From contig CAMAWH010000008.1 of the NCBI GenBank assembly GCA_945861635.1, positions 62,001 through 126,000 on the forward strand: 64,000 bases of DNA. The letters are read 5' to 3'. Under the pieces are notes generated by a model. That model was given only the letters and a program-made list of their open reading frames with translations. It did no database searches and had not been told where the DNA came from. This DNA comes from Klebsiella pneumoniae. Lineage in GTDB: Bacteria; Myxococcota_A; UBA796; SXON01. This document shows, one piece after another, positions 24,529 to 32,989 of the stretch (its first letter is position 1; the number at the start of each line of letters is the position of its first letter). Made by a program: the position numbers and the translations under genes.

Positions 24529-25971
24529 CTAACGCGCCTCAACGAGGTCGAGACGGATTCGGCCCATCACGCCCATGATCTCGACTTGCCGGTCCAGATC
24601 TCCGGTCACGAGCTTGAGGTGGGTGGCGTCGGCCGGAAATTCCCCGAATGTTGGATCCACCGGTACCCAGTCCGTCGGCCCACCGAGGCGGACTTCCGGC
24701 CATGCGTGGTAGAAAAAAGCATCGCCCAACCGGTCACTATGCACAAGTCCGGCTGCGATTCGGGCGGGGATTCCTGCCGCCCGGGCCAGCGACACGAAAA
24801 GCGCGGTGTGCTCGTTGCAATCTCCCCGCGCCGAGTGCAGGACTTCCAGCCCGTTTGGAACGCCGATGGTCGGCACCTTCTGCACGTAGTCATGCACGAA
24901 CGTGTTGAGCCGGCGCGCGGCCTCCAGACGGTCCTCGGCATCGCCGACAATCTCGCGACTCTTCGCGATAATTTCGGCGTTTGTCGATGGAAGCGAGAGT
25001 GTCGCCTCGGTGTCCCCTTCGCCTGCTATGGGGAGGCTCGGCAGCTCGGCGAGCGAGGGAATCGAGATGGTTATCGTATGGCCATGGACGGTTTGTAGCG
25101 GCGGCTCATTGGGGACTTTGGCCGGATCGATGCCGGAGACGGTGAGCGTCAGGTGCGTGCGCGTCCGACCTTCCGTCAGTCCGGATACGGGTACCGCAAC
25201 CATGGCGACCATGTCGGGCGGATCGCCGGCATCCACCTTCATCGCGTCCTGCCGCGTCATGCGAACCGCGGAAAATCCCATCGCGGATTCTTCGCGCAAT
25301 GTTTCGCCGTCCTCGTCGATCAACTTGCGCGTTTCAACGGCGCCGAACCGCGTCGTGATCCACCACCCGACTTCGCCGTTGGCGAGGGGTTCCGGTGCGT
25401 CAACGATCATGTCCATCGGTGCGTTGGAGAGGGTGATGGGGTCGAAGTAGGCGACCGTAAACCGATCACCGGGGTGGAGTTGGCGACCGCGCACAACGCC
25501 GGCCAGCGTCATCGAAAGCTGGGGAGGGGCGTGGATGGGAATATCGAGGGACTGCACCTCTCCAGCCTGATCCAATTCGAGGTGGATAACGGTACCATCG
25601 ACCTCACCGCGGCCAATGATTCGAACCGGGGAGGAGAGCAGGAAGTCGAAGGTGACCAACTCTCCCTTTCCATTGGTTACAGCCGTGCCCGCAGTCACGA
25701 TGCGTTCGACGTTTCCCATGGCTTGGATGCGGAACATCGATTCCTGATGGTAGACCACGCCGCCGTCGGCCGTCGCCGCGGAGCGGGCAACGGCGTAGCC
25801 GACGTGCTGGTCCTCGATGAAGATCCCGGTCCACGCTTCTGCGGTCGGACCGGTGGCCAGCGCGGACGCGTCGATGGTTGCAATGGCGGCCGGCACAGCA
25901 GACACCATCCAAACGGCGGCGCCAACGAACGCGAGGACCGATGTGATTTCGACGGCGAGGAGCCAGCGCAC
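24529..25971 (-). CDS. Transglutaminase-like domain protein
   Basis: 480 residues from GTG 25971, chosen because GGAGGG lies three bases upstream; longer starts have no ribosome site. One hydrophobic segment (about residues 8-30) anchors it. The C-terminal third has the transglutaminase-like triad: Cys in GDCNEHTALF (about 385), His in YHAWPE (about 422) and Asp in PVDPTFGE (about 439). The region between (about 60-330) is beta-rich with no known domain. Such proteins often act as papain-like proteases or cross-linkers in the periplasm and are common next to ABC-2-type ATPases in Myxococcota. It heads the operon that continues to mlaF. Confidence 0.85.
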   Translation of the reverse strand: MRWLLAVEITSVLAFVGAAVWMVSAVPAAIATIDASALATGPTAEAWTGIFIEDQHVGYAVARSAATADGGVVYHQESMFRIQAMGNVERIVTAGTAVTNGKGELVTFDFLLSSPVRIIGRGEVDGTVIHLELDQAGEVQSLDIPIHAPPQLSMTLAGVVRGRQLHPGDRFTVAYFDPITLSNAPMDMIVDAPEPLANGEVGWWITTRFGAVETRKLIDEDGETLREESAMGFSAVRMTRQDAMKVDAGDPPDMVAMVAVPVSGLTEGRTRTHLTLTVSGIDPAKVPNEPPLQTVHGHTITISIPSLAELPSLPIAGEGDTEATLSLPSTNAEIIAKSREIVGDAEDRLEAARRLNTFVHDYVQKVPTIGVPNGLEVLHSARGDCNEHTALFVSLARAAGIPARIAAGLVHSDRLGDAFFYHAWPEVRLGGPTDWVPVDPTFGEFPADATHLKLVTGDLDRQVEIMGVMGRIRLDLVEAR

Positions 25972-26023
25972 CCACCCTCCATAACGTAGGCTATGCTCCG
26001 ATGACCCCCGGACCGCTCTCCTG

Positions 26024-26215
26024 ATGCCGCTTGGCGGTCTCCTGCTTTCCTCGTCTGCCGGCTGGGTGCCTGATCCGGTGGTGCGCGCGGACGCTGTTGC
26101 TGCGGACGACCCGCGAAAACCGTACACTACGGCAGTGACGCGCGCGGGCCTCGCCGCCCTCTCGGCGCGTGCGGATGCCTACCCCTTTCGAATTCGCGCT
26201 GCCGTGGGGCTTTGA
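26024..26215 (+). CDS. Possible small ORF (63 residues)
   Basis: The ATG at 26024 opens a 63-codon frame that ends six bases before the CotH gene start. Third positions are mostly G or C, as in neighbouring genes, and the tail ADAYPFRIRAAVGL looks protein-like. There is no clear ribosome site and no recognised family. It could be a small leader gene, a remnant, or chance. The 250-base gap between the transglutaminase and CotH genes holds nothing else that I see. Confidence 0.3.
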   Translation: MPLGGLLLSSSAGWVPDPVVRADAVAADDPRKPYTTAVTRAGLAALSARADAYPFRIRAAVGL

Positions 26216-26220
26216 ACGCT

Positions 26221-27507
26221 ATGTTATTTTCTCTTCTTCTCCCAGCTTGTACCGTCACCATCCCTTCCGGCCCGCCCGATCACTCCGGGGATGTCGGGGG
26301 CGGTACGGACACGGACTCGACGGAAGAAATTCCGGGCGACACGGCCGAGGACACCGGGGGAGGTGACACGGGGGGTGACACGGGCCCGGACGACGATGAC
26401 GTATGGCGCGCCTTTTACGACATCCGCGCCGTACAGGAGATCGAAATTGAGCTGACCGACGAAGCCATGGACGAGCTGAACAGTGCGTCGAGCGCAGGGG
26501 AGAGCGAATATGTCGAGGGAAACGTCCTCATCAACGGCGATCGTTTTGATCAGGTCGGCGTGCGCCTGAAGGGTTCAAGCACGTACGAAACGTTCGAGTA
26601 CTGCGGCTGGCATGCTGCGCCTTGCAAGCCGTCGTTTAAAATAAAATTAGATGAGTTTGTCCTCGATCAGAAACTCGGGGACATGGAGCGGCTCACGTTC
26701 AACAACATGACGTACGACGTGACGCAAGCGAAAGAAACGATTGATTATCGCGCGTGGGAAGAAGGAGGCATGACGGTTCCGAAGACAAACTATGCCCACA
26801 TCACGGTAAATGGGGACGATTTCGGCCTCTACACGAACATCGAAACGATGGATGATGAGTGGATCAAGCATCGCTATGGGGATGCAACCGGGGACCTCTG
26901 GGGCACCGCGTCCTCCGGCGGAGACTTCGGCGATACCGGAATGCGCAACGGTTGGCAGGGTTGGGTACTGAAGAGTGGCGAAGGGGACAAGACCCGGTTG
27001 ACCGCGGTGAAACGGGCCTTGGATGGTTTCGACGGAGATTTCTTCGGTGAGTTGGATGCAACGATCGACACGGTACAATTTCTCGATTTCTGGGCGTGGA
27101 ATATCGCCGTCGGAAATCAGGACGGATATCCATATCACGCCAATGACGTGTTCATCTACGCCGACCCCGACGACGGCGGCCGCTTCGATTTTTCACCGTG
27201 GGGAATGGACGAGGCGTGGGATGAAACGCTGGTGTGGAACGCGGCGTATTGCCGGCTCGCCAGCGCGTGTTCCGCGGACAGCGCATGTGTCGGTGAGCTC
27301 AGAACGCGCACGGAGATTGCCCTTTCTGCGTACGAGGCGATGGACGTCTTGGCATTCGCGCAGGAGTCCTTCGACGTCAGCCAAGACTACATGCTGGAGG
27401 ACCCGCGCCGCCCGTACAGTGTGTCCGACGTTGAGGCCTACCGCGCGTACTTGATGTCCCAGATCGAGGCCTGGCCCGCGCGGATGCGCGCACAGATGGG
27501 CATGTAG
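26221..27507 (+). CDS. CotH kinase family lipoprotein
   Basis: 428 residues. MLFSLLLPAC is a short lipobox signal (Cys 10). A Thr/Gly/Asp-rich linker with GDTAEDTGGGDTGGDTG runs to about residue 55. The rest is a CotH fold: GVRLKGSSTY (the Gly-rich segment), SFKIKLDEF, MERLTFNNMTYD, NYAHITVNGDDFGLYTNIE and the acidic FSPWGMDEAWD near residue 325. CotH in Bacillus is a spore coat protein kinase; other members phosphorylate secreted proteins. Here it is predicted to sit on the surface or in the periplasm with unknown substrate. It converges on the signal peptidase gene with a seven-base gap. Confidence 0.88.
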   Translation: MLFSLLLPACTVTIPSGPPDHSGDVGGGTDTDSTEEIPGDTAEDTGGGDTGGDTGPDDDDVWRAFYDIRAVQEIEIELTDEAMDELNSASSAGESEYVEGNVLINGDRFDQVGVRLKGSSTYETFEYCGWHAAPCKPSFKIKLDEFVLDQKLGDMERLTFNNMTYDVTQAKETIDYRAWEEGGMTVPKTNYAHITVNGDDFGLYTNIETMDDEWIKHRYGDATGDLWGTASSGGDFGDTGMRNGWQGWVLKSGEGDKTRLTAVKRALDGFDGDFFGELDATIDTVQFLDFWAWNIAVGNQDGYPYHANDVFIYADPDDGGRFDFSPWGMDEAWDETLVWNAAYCRLASACSADSACVGELRTRTEIALSAYEAMDVLAFAQESFDVSQDYMLEDPRRPYSVSDVEAYRAYLMSQIEAWPARMRAQMGM

Positions 27508-27513
27508 CGCGGG

Positions 27514-28302
27514 TCAGTGGATGACGGTTCCGATGCGACCCAACCGCGGGCTCCCCAATGCTGGAATATTCCCCGTGCATCCGTCGAACGACAACCAGAC
27601 AAACAATGCTTTGCCCTTCACGTTCGCGCGTGGAACCCAGCCCCAAACGCGGCTGTCCGCGGAGTTGTCGCGATTGTCTCCCATCACGAAATAACTTTCC
27701 ACCGGCACCGTTTGTGGCCCCCAATCGTTCATGCGGTGGGCGTAGCTCGTGCCTTGCAAAACGGGATGATTGATCCCGCCGAGCATTTCGGAAAATTGGC
27801 GCATTTCTTGACTTTCACACGTCTGGTCCGTGTACGTCGTCGATTTCTCGAATGCGCGCGTCTGTTCGACGCCATTGACGTACACAATGGAGTCCTTGAC
27901 CTCGACGGTATCCCCCGGGAGGCCGACGACGCGCTTGATGTAGTCGATGCCCTCCGTGTCCTGGGTGGGCGGGTAGATAAAAACAACAATATCGCCACGC
28001 TCCGGCTCTCCCAACGGCAGAATTTCGGTGTTCGTGAACGGAATCCGCAACCCGTAGGTGAATTTGGACACCAGAATAAAGTCCCCGATTGCCAGCGTTG
28101 GCACCATCGACCCCGACGGAATTTGAAACGGCTCCACGGCGATGGATCGGATCACCAACACGATGAGGATGGCGGGACCCCAGCTCGCCACCACATCCCA
28201 CAGCCACTCCGCGACGCGACGCGCAGGAGAGCGCGCAGGGCCGGTTCCTTCCCCCCCTTCAGGAAGATCGGAGCGCAGGTTGATGTCGAGACCGTCGTTC
28301 AT
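27514..28302 (-). CDS. lepB: Signal peptidase I
   Basis: 262 residues from ATG 28302. An N-terminal region of about 35 residues is charged and disordered, followed by one transmembrane helix (about 40-54). Box B EPFQIPSGSM carries the catalytic Ser (about 65) and KRVVGLPGD the catalytic Lys (about 123); box E reads VMGDNRDNSADSRVWG. An insertion of about 60 residues with a Cys pair lies between boxes D and E, compared with short-type enzymes. It removes signal peptides from exported, non-lipoprotein substrates. It converges on cotH and diverges from the Nudix gene with a 29-base gap. Confidence 0.97.
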   Translation of the reverse strand: MNDGLDINLRSDLPEGGEGTGPARSPARRVAEWLWDVVASWGPAILIVLVIRSIAVEPFQIPSGSMVPTLAIGDFILVSKFTYGLRIPFTNTEILPLGEPERGDIVVFIYPPTQDTEGIDYIKRVVGLPGDTVEVKDSIVYVNGVEQTRAFEKSTTYTDQTCESQEMRQFSEMLGGINHPVLQGTSYAHRMNDWGPQTVPVESYFVMGDNRDNSADSRVWGWVPRANVKGKALFVWLSFDGCTGNIPALGSPRLGRIGTVIH

Positions 28303-28331
28303 CGCGCGCCCCGTACCACGATCCACGGTAG

Positions 28332-28901
28332 ATGGTCAGGGTGTCCAACCTGTCCCGCCTGCGGCTCGCGTCCGTGCCCACCGTGCCCGACGGCATCGAC
28401 AAAGTCGCGGCGGTGGCGGTCACGATTGGTCACGACGGTAGCGTCCTCTTCATTCGCCGCGCGGAACGGGAGAGTGACCTGTGGAGCGGCCACTTTGCCT
28501 TTCCGGGCGGCCGCCGCGACCCGCGGGATGGTTCGATCCAGGCCACGGCGGAGCGGGAAACGATGGAGGAAGTGGGCCTCGATCTTCGCGAAGCGGCGTG
28601 CGTGGGAGCCCTCGATTGCCAGGTTTCGCCAGTGAGGGACCCGGATGGCGGCCTCGGTGTCTTTCCGTTCGTCTTTCACGTCGTGAGGTGGCCCTCGTTT
28701 GTGATGAGCGATGAGGTAGCGGGCGTGCACCCCATCGCGCTCGAGCGTTTGCTGTCTGGAGAGGGCCGCGGAACGTTCCCCTATCGTTTTCGCGACCGGG
28801 ATTTGGTTCTGCCGTGCATTCGACTCGACGACGCATTGATCTGGGGAATGACGCTTCGCATGGTCGATGAACTCCTCGCTCGGTTACGCGGAGTCCGATG
28901 A
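28332..28901 (+). CDS. Nudix hydrolase, CoA-pyrophosphatase-like
   Basis: 189 residues. The Nudix box appears as GGRRDPRDGSIQATAERETMEEVGLDL with the REtmEE core (about residues 58-84), preceded by LWSGHFAFPGG, which resembles the UPF0035/NudL pattern of coenzyme A pyrophosphatases. It would hydrolyse a nucleoside diphosphate linked to another moiety, possibly a CoA derivative. The stop codon overlaps the ATG of the diiron gene as ATGA. It is the first gene of a six-gene operon. Confidence 0.9.
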   Translation: MVRVSNLSRLRLASVPTVPDGIDKVAAVAVTIGHDGSVLFIRRAERESDLWSGHFAFPGGRRDPRDGSIQATAERETMEEVGLDLREAACVGALDCQVSPVRDPDGGLGVFPFVFHVVRWPSFVMSDEVAGVHPIALERLLSGEGRGTFPYRFRDRDLVLPCIRLDDALIWGMTLRMVDELLARLRGVR

Positions 28902-29611
28902 CCGAATACTCCACACGCGCCGACATGCCCGCCCGCTATGTCGCGACCCTCGACCAGATGATGAAATCGCAAGCCTACCGGGAGCTTGCGGCCGCGCAGA
29001 TGTTTGGACACGGACTGAAATTCGTTCCTGAACTGAAGTGGTTGAAGTTCATGACGTGGCACATTCGGGAGGAAATGGAGCACTACGAGGTCGTCGCACG
29101 GATGTACGAGGATTTCGCAGGGGAGAGCGTGGAGCCGTGGGTGTACGCTCGGCTGGGGGAAAAGCCCCTTGAGTTCGCGGAGAGTTGGTTCGAACTGGCG
29201 ATGGCGCAGTTTCTGTACGATCGCGGCGGATTCTGGCAGTTGCAGGAATACGAATCGGCGACCTTTGCCCCCTATCGCGAAACGATCCGAAAAATCATCG
29301 CGGAGGAACGCGGGCACCAGAGTCTTGGCGAGCGGATCGTGGTCGATCTCGCCGCTACCGGTGGGTACGATGATGTCAAACAAGCTCTTTTTGAGAAGTG
29401 GTTTCGTTACGGCATGCTCTCGTTCGGTCGCCCGGGTGGAGAAGGAAACGCGTACGCGATCGGCGTCGGTTTGAAAAAGCGAGACAGCGGAGAGGTCATG
29501 CGTGACTTTGTGGAGGACGTTCGCGGCGCTGTCCGCGCTTGCGGGTTGCGATGGCCGGATCCCGCCACGCTTGGGCTCGCCGTGCCAGAGGATCTCGACT
29601 GGTCGATTTGA
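28898..29611 (+). CDS. PaaA/PaaC-like diiron protein (phenylacetic acid catabolic family)
   Basis: 237 residues of mostly helical, ferritin-like fold. Metal-binding motifs are visible as REEMEHYEVV (about 50-59) and AEERGHQSLGE (about 133-143), each an E-x2-H pair. PaaA subunits of phenylacetyl-CoA epoxidase share this pattern and act with other Paa subunits; none is present. It may therefore be a lone diiron oxygenase or oxidase on a different acyl or aromatic substrate. Its neighbour is a Nudix hydrolase of the CoA type, which would fit an acyl-CoA substrate, but this is inference. Stop TGA overlaps the next ATG as TGATG. Confidence 0.82.
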   Translation: MTEYSTRADMPARYVATLDQMMKSQAYRELAAAQMFGHGLKFVPELKWLKFMTWHIREEMEHYEVVARMYEDFAGESVEPWVYARLGEKPLEFAESWFELAMAQFLYDRGGFWQLQEYESATFAPYRETIRKIIAEERGHQSLGERIVVDLAATGGYDDVKQALFEKWFRYGMLSFGRPGGEGNAYAIGVGLKKRDSGEVMRDFVEDVRGAVRACGLRWPDPATLGLAVPEDLDWSI

Positions 29612-30186
29612 TGCGGTCGTTTTGGCGAATGGGGCCGGTATGTGGGGCACTCTGGGGGTGCGTGCATACGCCGCCGCACGACGCCGTTCCCGGCGCTGCT
29701 GCCCGGCGATTCGCCGCCGTGGAGGACGAGGGGAACGACGGCCACCGCTGTAGGGTCGAGGTCGAATCGCTATGGTGGGTAGCCGGCGCGCCGACGGACG
29801 GAAGCGCCATGGGGGACAAGGCGTTGTGGACGGAAGAGCTGCCCGAGGGAGAAGGATGGTGCACAGACGCTGGCGAACGGGCGACGATGGTCGATATCGT
29901 TGCGTTGGATGGGCCGTTCCTGTCGACGCGCGAATCCACGTTCGCGTGCTGTCCGGAGGTGCGGACCCTGCGCTGTGTCACCCGTGACGTGCGGACGGAC
30001 ACGGTCGCAACGCTCGAAATGTACGATTCCAAGCACGCGCGGAAACGCTGGGAGCAGGCGGAACGACTCGCGGCAGCGCTACCCGCGGGCTTCGTCCTGG
30101 ACCCGCAGCAGTTCCTCATCGGCGGCGGTCATGTCGTCTTCTGCGCGATCGATGGCGACGAAATGATGCCGATCCCCGTGAAATGA
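29611..30186 (+). CDS. Lipoprotein of unknown function
   Basis: 191 residues from ATG 29611 (TGATG overlap with the upstream stop; an in-frame longer start at 29539 lies inside the diiron gene). MRSFWRMGPVCGALWGC is a basic signal with lipobox ALWGC. The mature domain is about 165 residues with CRVEVES, WCTDAGER, FACCPEVRTLRCV and CAIDGDE cysteines, suggesting disulfides, and has no recognised family. It is followed after 14 bases by the MlaD gene, which has a strong ribosome site. It may serve the same transport system. Confidence 0.72.
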   Translation: MRSFWRMGPVCGALWGCVHTPPHDAVPGAAARRFAAVEDEGNDGHRCRVEVESLWWVAGAPTDGSAMGDKALWTEELPEGEGWCTDAGERATMVDIVALDGPFLSTRESTFACCPEVRTLRCVTRDVRTDTVATLEMYDSKHARKRWEQAERLAAALPAGFVLDPQQFLIGGGHVVFCAIDGDEMMPIPVK

Positions 30187-30190
30187 CGTA

Positions 30191-30197
30191 AAGGAGG
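30191..30197 (+). promoter_or_regulatory. Strong ribosome-binding site of mlaD
   Basis: AAGGAGG sits three bases before GTG 30201 and decides this GTG as the start of the MCE protein, since no ATG is nearby. Confidence 0.8.
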
Positions 30198-30200
30198 CAG

Positions 30201-31313
30201 GTGGAACGCAACCCGATCCAGGAGCTCAAGGTCGGCTGTTTCGTGGTGGTCTTCGTGGCCATCGTAACGATCGCCACGTTCATCCTGGGCGGCGGCACAG
30301 ACATGCTGGCCCGCCGCTACACGTTGCAGACCAGCTATGCCGACGTGAAGGGCCTGAAGGCGGGCGCCGTCGTCCGCCTTGCAGGTATCGATGTGGGCGA
30401 GGTGTCGAAGGTGATCCTCGTGGCCGACGCGGATGGAAAGAACGTGCACGTCCAGCTGTCGATCAAGTCCGAGTATCAGGAGCGAATCACCGAAGATTCT
30501 GTTGCGGGAATCTCGTCCGTTGGCGTGCTCGGAGACATGTTCGTGAGCCTGTCCGTCGGGTCGAGTGAGAAGCGTGTCCTCAAGGACATGGATTCCATCG
30601 GCTCGTCGGAGCCGCTTGACTTCGTTTCTTATGCCGATCGGGCCACGGCCATTGTTGACAACGCCGCGAACATTTCGCACAAGGTCGATTTGTTGCTCGG
30701 TCCCGAATCGCAGGCAAAGAATGGCGCCGTCGGGGACAGTTTGGAGCATCTCGAAGCCATGTTGGACGAAGCCAAAAACGGGGAAGGCATTTTGCACGTC
30801 CTGTTTTACGACAAACAGGCCGGTCGAAAAGTGGATGCAATTCTCGCCAACGTCGAAGGAATCACCGGTGATGTTTCGGACATCACGATGGAGGTAAGAG
30901 ATGGGAATGGGCTCGCCCACGCCGTGATTTATGGCGAAGATGGCGAAAAGTTGACCGCGAGCCTGAACGAGTTGGCGGCCGACATGGGCGGATTGGTGGA
31001 CGACATCAAAACGAAAGACAGCCTCGCGCACTCGCTGCTCTACGATCCCGATCAGGCCAAGCTCGTCGAGGAACTACACGGCACGATGTCGAACCTGCAG
31101 GCCATGACGGATTCCGTGAATGCAGGAGAAGGGACGCTTGGGTTGCTGGTCAAGGATCCACAGCTCTATGAAGATCTACGGCTTCTTTTCGGAGGTGCGC
31201 AACGTAACGCGCTCCTGCGCGCGTATGTACGATCGACCGTCGCCAAGGCGCGGTCAGAAGAGGGCGACGCTTGGCGGGCGCCCACGGACGATCCGAACAA
31301 CGGCGGAAAATAG
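30201..31313 (+). CDS. mlaD: MCE family protein (MlaD-like)
   Basis: 370 residues, GTG start. One N-terminal transmembrane helix (about 10-31, VGCFVVVFVAIVTIATFILGG), then the MCE domain at about 38-115 with TSYADVKGLKAGAVVRLAGIDVGEVSKV and a SSVGVLGDMFVSLSVG strand. A long helical tail with repeated Asn/Asp-Gly-Leu-Ala-His segments (GEGILHVLFYD, GNGLAHAVIYG, KDSLAHSLLYD) follows, typical of MCE proteins longer than Escherichia coli MlaD. It anchors in the inner membrane and forms the lipid-binding ring of the MlaFE transporter encoded at 21814-23326. The TAG stop overlaps the next GTG by one base (TAGTG). Confidence 0.93.
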   Translation: MERNPIQELKVGCFVVVFVAIVTIATFILGGGTDMLARRYTLQTSYADVKGLKAGAVVRLAGIDVGEVSKVILVADADGKNVHVQLSIKSEYQERITEDSVAGISSVGVLGDMFVSLSVGSSEKRVLKDMDSIGSSEPLDFVSYADRATAIVDNAANISHKVDLLLGPESQAKNGAVGDSLEHLEAMLDEAKNGEGILHVLFYDKQAGRKVDAILANVEGITGDVSDITMEVRDGNGLAHAVIYGEDGEKLTASLNELAADMGGLVDDIKTKDSLAHSLLYDPDQAKLVEELHGTMSNLQAMTDSVNAGEGTLGLLVKDPQLYEDLRLLFGGAQRNALLRAYVRSTVAKARSEEGDAWRAPTDDPNNGGK

Positions 31314-32986
31314 TGTCGGATATTGTCTCGGTCGGTGCGCTTCGCGTGCTGCTGTCGCCGGGCCCTACCGGCCTGCGCAACACGTTCTCGCGGGGCGATC
31401 GAAAAGGGCTCTACATCGGCTTTCTCATCGTTGGCGCATTGTTTTGGGCGGGCCTCTTCGGCACGATGCTCTTCCTTGTTCAGAAGTTCTACGAGGTCGA
31501 GGGCTTCGGCCCGTTTCTGGCTCGAAAGCTGCTCGAAATGCTCCTCGCCAGCTTGTTCGTGATGCTTTCCTTTTCCAACGTGATCACGGCACTATCCACG
31601 TTCTTCCTTAGTGATGACCTCGAACTGGTTCTCGGTCTGCCGGTTTCGCGGCCGACGTTTCATTTCGCCCGGTTGACCGATACCTTGATCCAATCGAGTT
31701 GGATGATGGGATTGTTCGGGGTGCCGGTTTTTCTGGCGTACGGCATCGTGATTCACGCGGACGCGGTGTATTACCTCGTCGCCGCTATTACGATTCCAGC
31801 GTTGCTCCTGATGGCGACCAACTTTGGTGTCGTGCTGGCAACATTGCTGGTGAACGTATTCCCCGCGCGTCGCACGCGGGAGTTGATGGTGCTGTTGAGC
31901 GTCGTGATGCTCGCGGCGTTGTTCGTGCTGTTCCGCACCTTGCGCCCGGAGCGCTTGGTCGACGCTCAAGCCTTCCAGTCGTTGGGCGCGTACATCGCCG
32001 CCATTCAGATTCCGGCCCCGGTCCTGTTCCCCCCTCGATGGGCGAGTGCTGTGATGAACGCGACGCTGCTGGGGACGCCCTTCCCGTGGAAGGAAGCGCT
32101 GCTTCTGGCCACGGGAACGCTCGCGTCTACGGCCGTGGCCCGCTGGGCAACGTCGCGGGGATTCGATCAAGGGTGGGCGCGCGCGCAAGAGGCGCGCGCG
32201 CCGCGGTTTTACCGGTCGGGTTGGTTCGACCGAATCGTGCGGGTTTTGCCGCCGTCGTGGCGCGCCATCGCCGGGAAGGAGTTGCGCGTTTTCGTGCGCG
32301 ATCCTGCACAATGGTCGCAGGTATTTCTCCTCGCGGGGCTGTGCGCGATCTACCTTGTCAGCATCAACTCGCTGCCGGTTGCGACGTTCTCCGGTGAGGC
32401 GATGCGCAGCGTGCGGGAGAGCATCACGTTCTTGAATCTCGGCATGGGCGGCTTCGTAATGGCCGCGATTGCGGCGCGCTTTCAGTTCACGGCGGTCAGT
32501 CGTGAGGGACACGCGTGGTGGATTGTGCGCGGCGCGCCCGTAGACCCCGTCACCGTGCTGCGCGCCAAGGCCGCTTTCGGCATCGTTCCGATGCTGGTAG
32601 TCGGCGAAATCGTGACGGTTGGAAGCGGATGGTTGCTCGATGCCCGCCCGCTGATCCTGGCGCTGGAGGCTGGTGTCACGTTCCTGCTCGCGATCGGAAT
32701 CTCCGGCATTGCGTCGGGTATGGGTGCGTACTGGCCGGATTTCCGTGCCGACAACGCAGCACGCGCCGCGTCGGGACCGGCGGCGGTGTTTTTCATGGTT
32801 GTCGCCCAGGTGCTCGTGTTTTCTGTGCTCGCCCTGTTTATCGTGGCTGCGTACCTGATGTTCTGGGGACGCTTCTCGCCCTACTGGGCGATTCTACCGC
32901 TCGCGTGGGCCTCTGCCCTGTGCATCTTCTCGGCGGTGTGGCCGATTCGGCGTGCCGCCGCCGCGCTCTGGGCCCGCGGGATTTGA
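31313..32986 (+). CDS. Putative ABC-2-type exporter permease
   Basis: 557 residues from GTG 31313 (TAGTG overlap; the frame is open to 31271 inside mlaD). About 12 hydrophobic segments in two halves, with a cytoplasmic loop in the middle (WARAQEARAPRFYRSGW). It resembles the putative ABC exporter domain proteins found with CcmA-type ATPases: VLGLPVSRPTF in the first half and ELRVFVRDPAQWSQ in the middle, the latter a common motif of ABC-2 permeases. The likely ATPase is at 23805-24518 in the other operon. Substrate is unknown; MCE and lipid genes around it suggest an envelope lipid or polymer. Confidence 0.78.
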   Translation: MSDIVSVGALRVLLSPGPTGLRNTFSRGDRKGLYIGFLIVGALFWAGLFGTMLFLVQKFYEVEGFGPFLARKLLEMLLASLFVMLSFSNVITALSTFFLSDDLELVLGLPVSRPTFHFARLTDTLIQSSWMMGLFGVPVFLAYGIVIHADAVYYLVAAITIPALLLMATNFGVVLATLLVNVFPARRTRELMVLLSVVMLAALFVLFRTLRPERLVDAQAFQSLGAYIAAIQIPAPVLFPPRWASAVMNATLLGTPFPWKEALLLATGTLASTAVARWATSRGFDQGWARAQEARAPRFYRSGWFDRIVRVLPPSWRAIAGKELRVFVRDPAQWSQVFLLAGLCAIYLVSINSLPVATFSGEAMRSVRESITFLNLGMGGFVMAAIAARFQFTAVSREGHAWWIVRGAPVDPVTVLRAKAAFGIVPMLVVGEIVTVGSGWLLDARPLILALEAGVTFLLAIGISGIASGMGAYWPDFRADNAARAASGPAAVFFMVVAQVLVFSVLALFIVAAYLMFWGRFSPYWAILPLAWASALCIFSAVWPIRRAAAALWARGI

Positions 32987-32989
32987 CGG

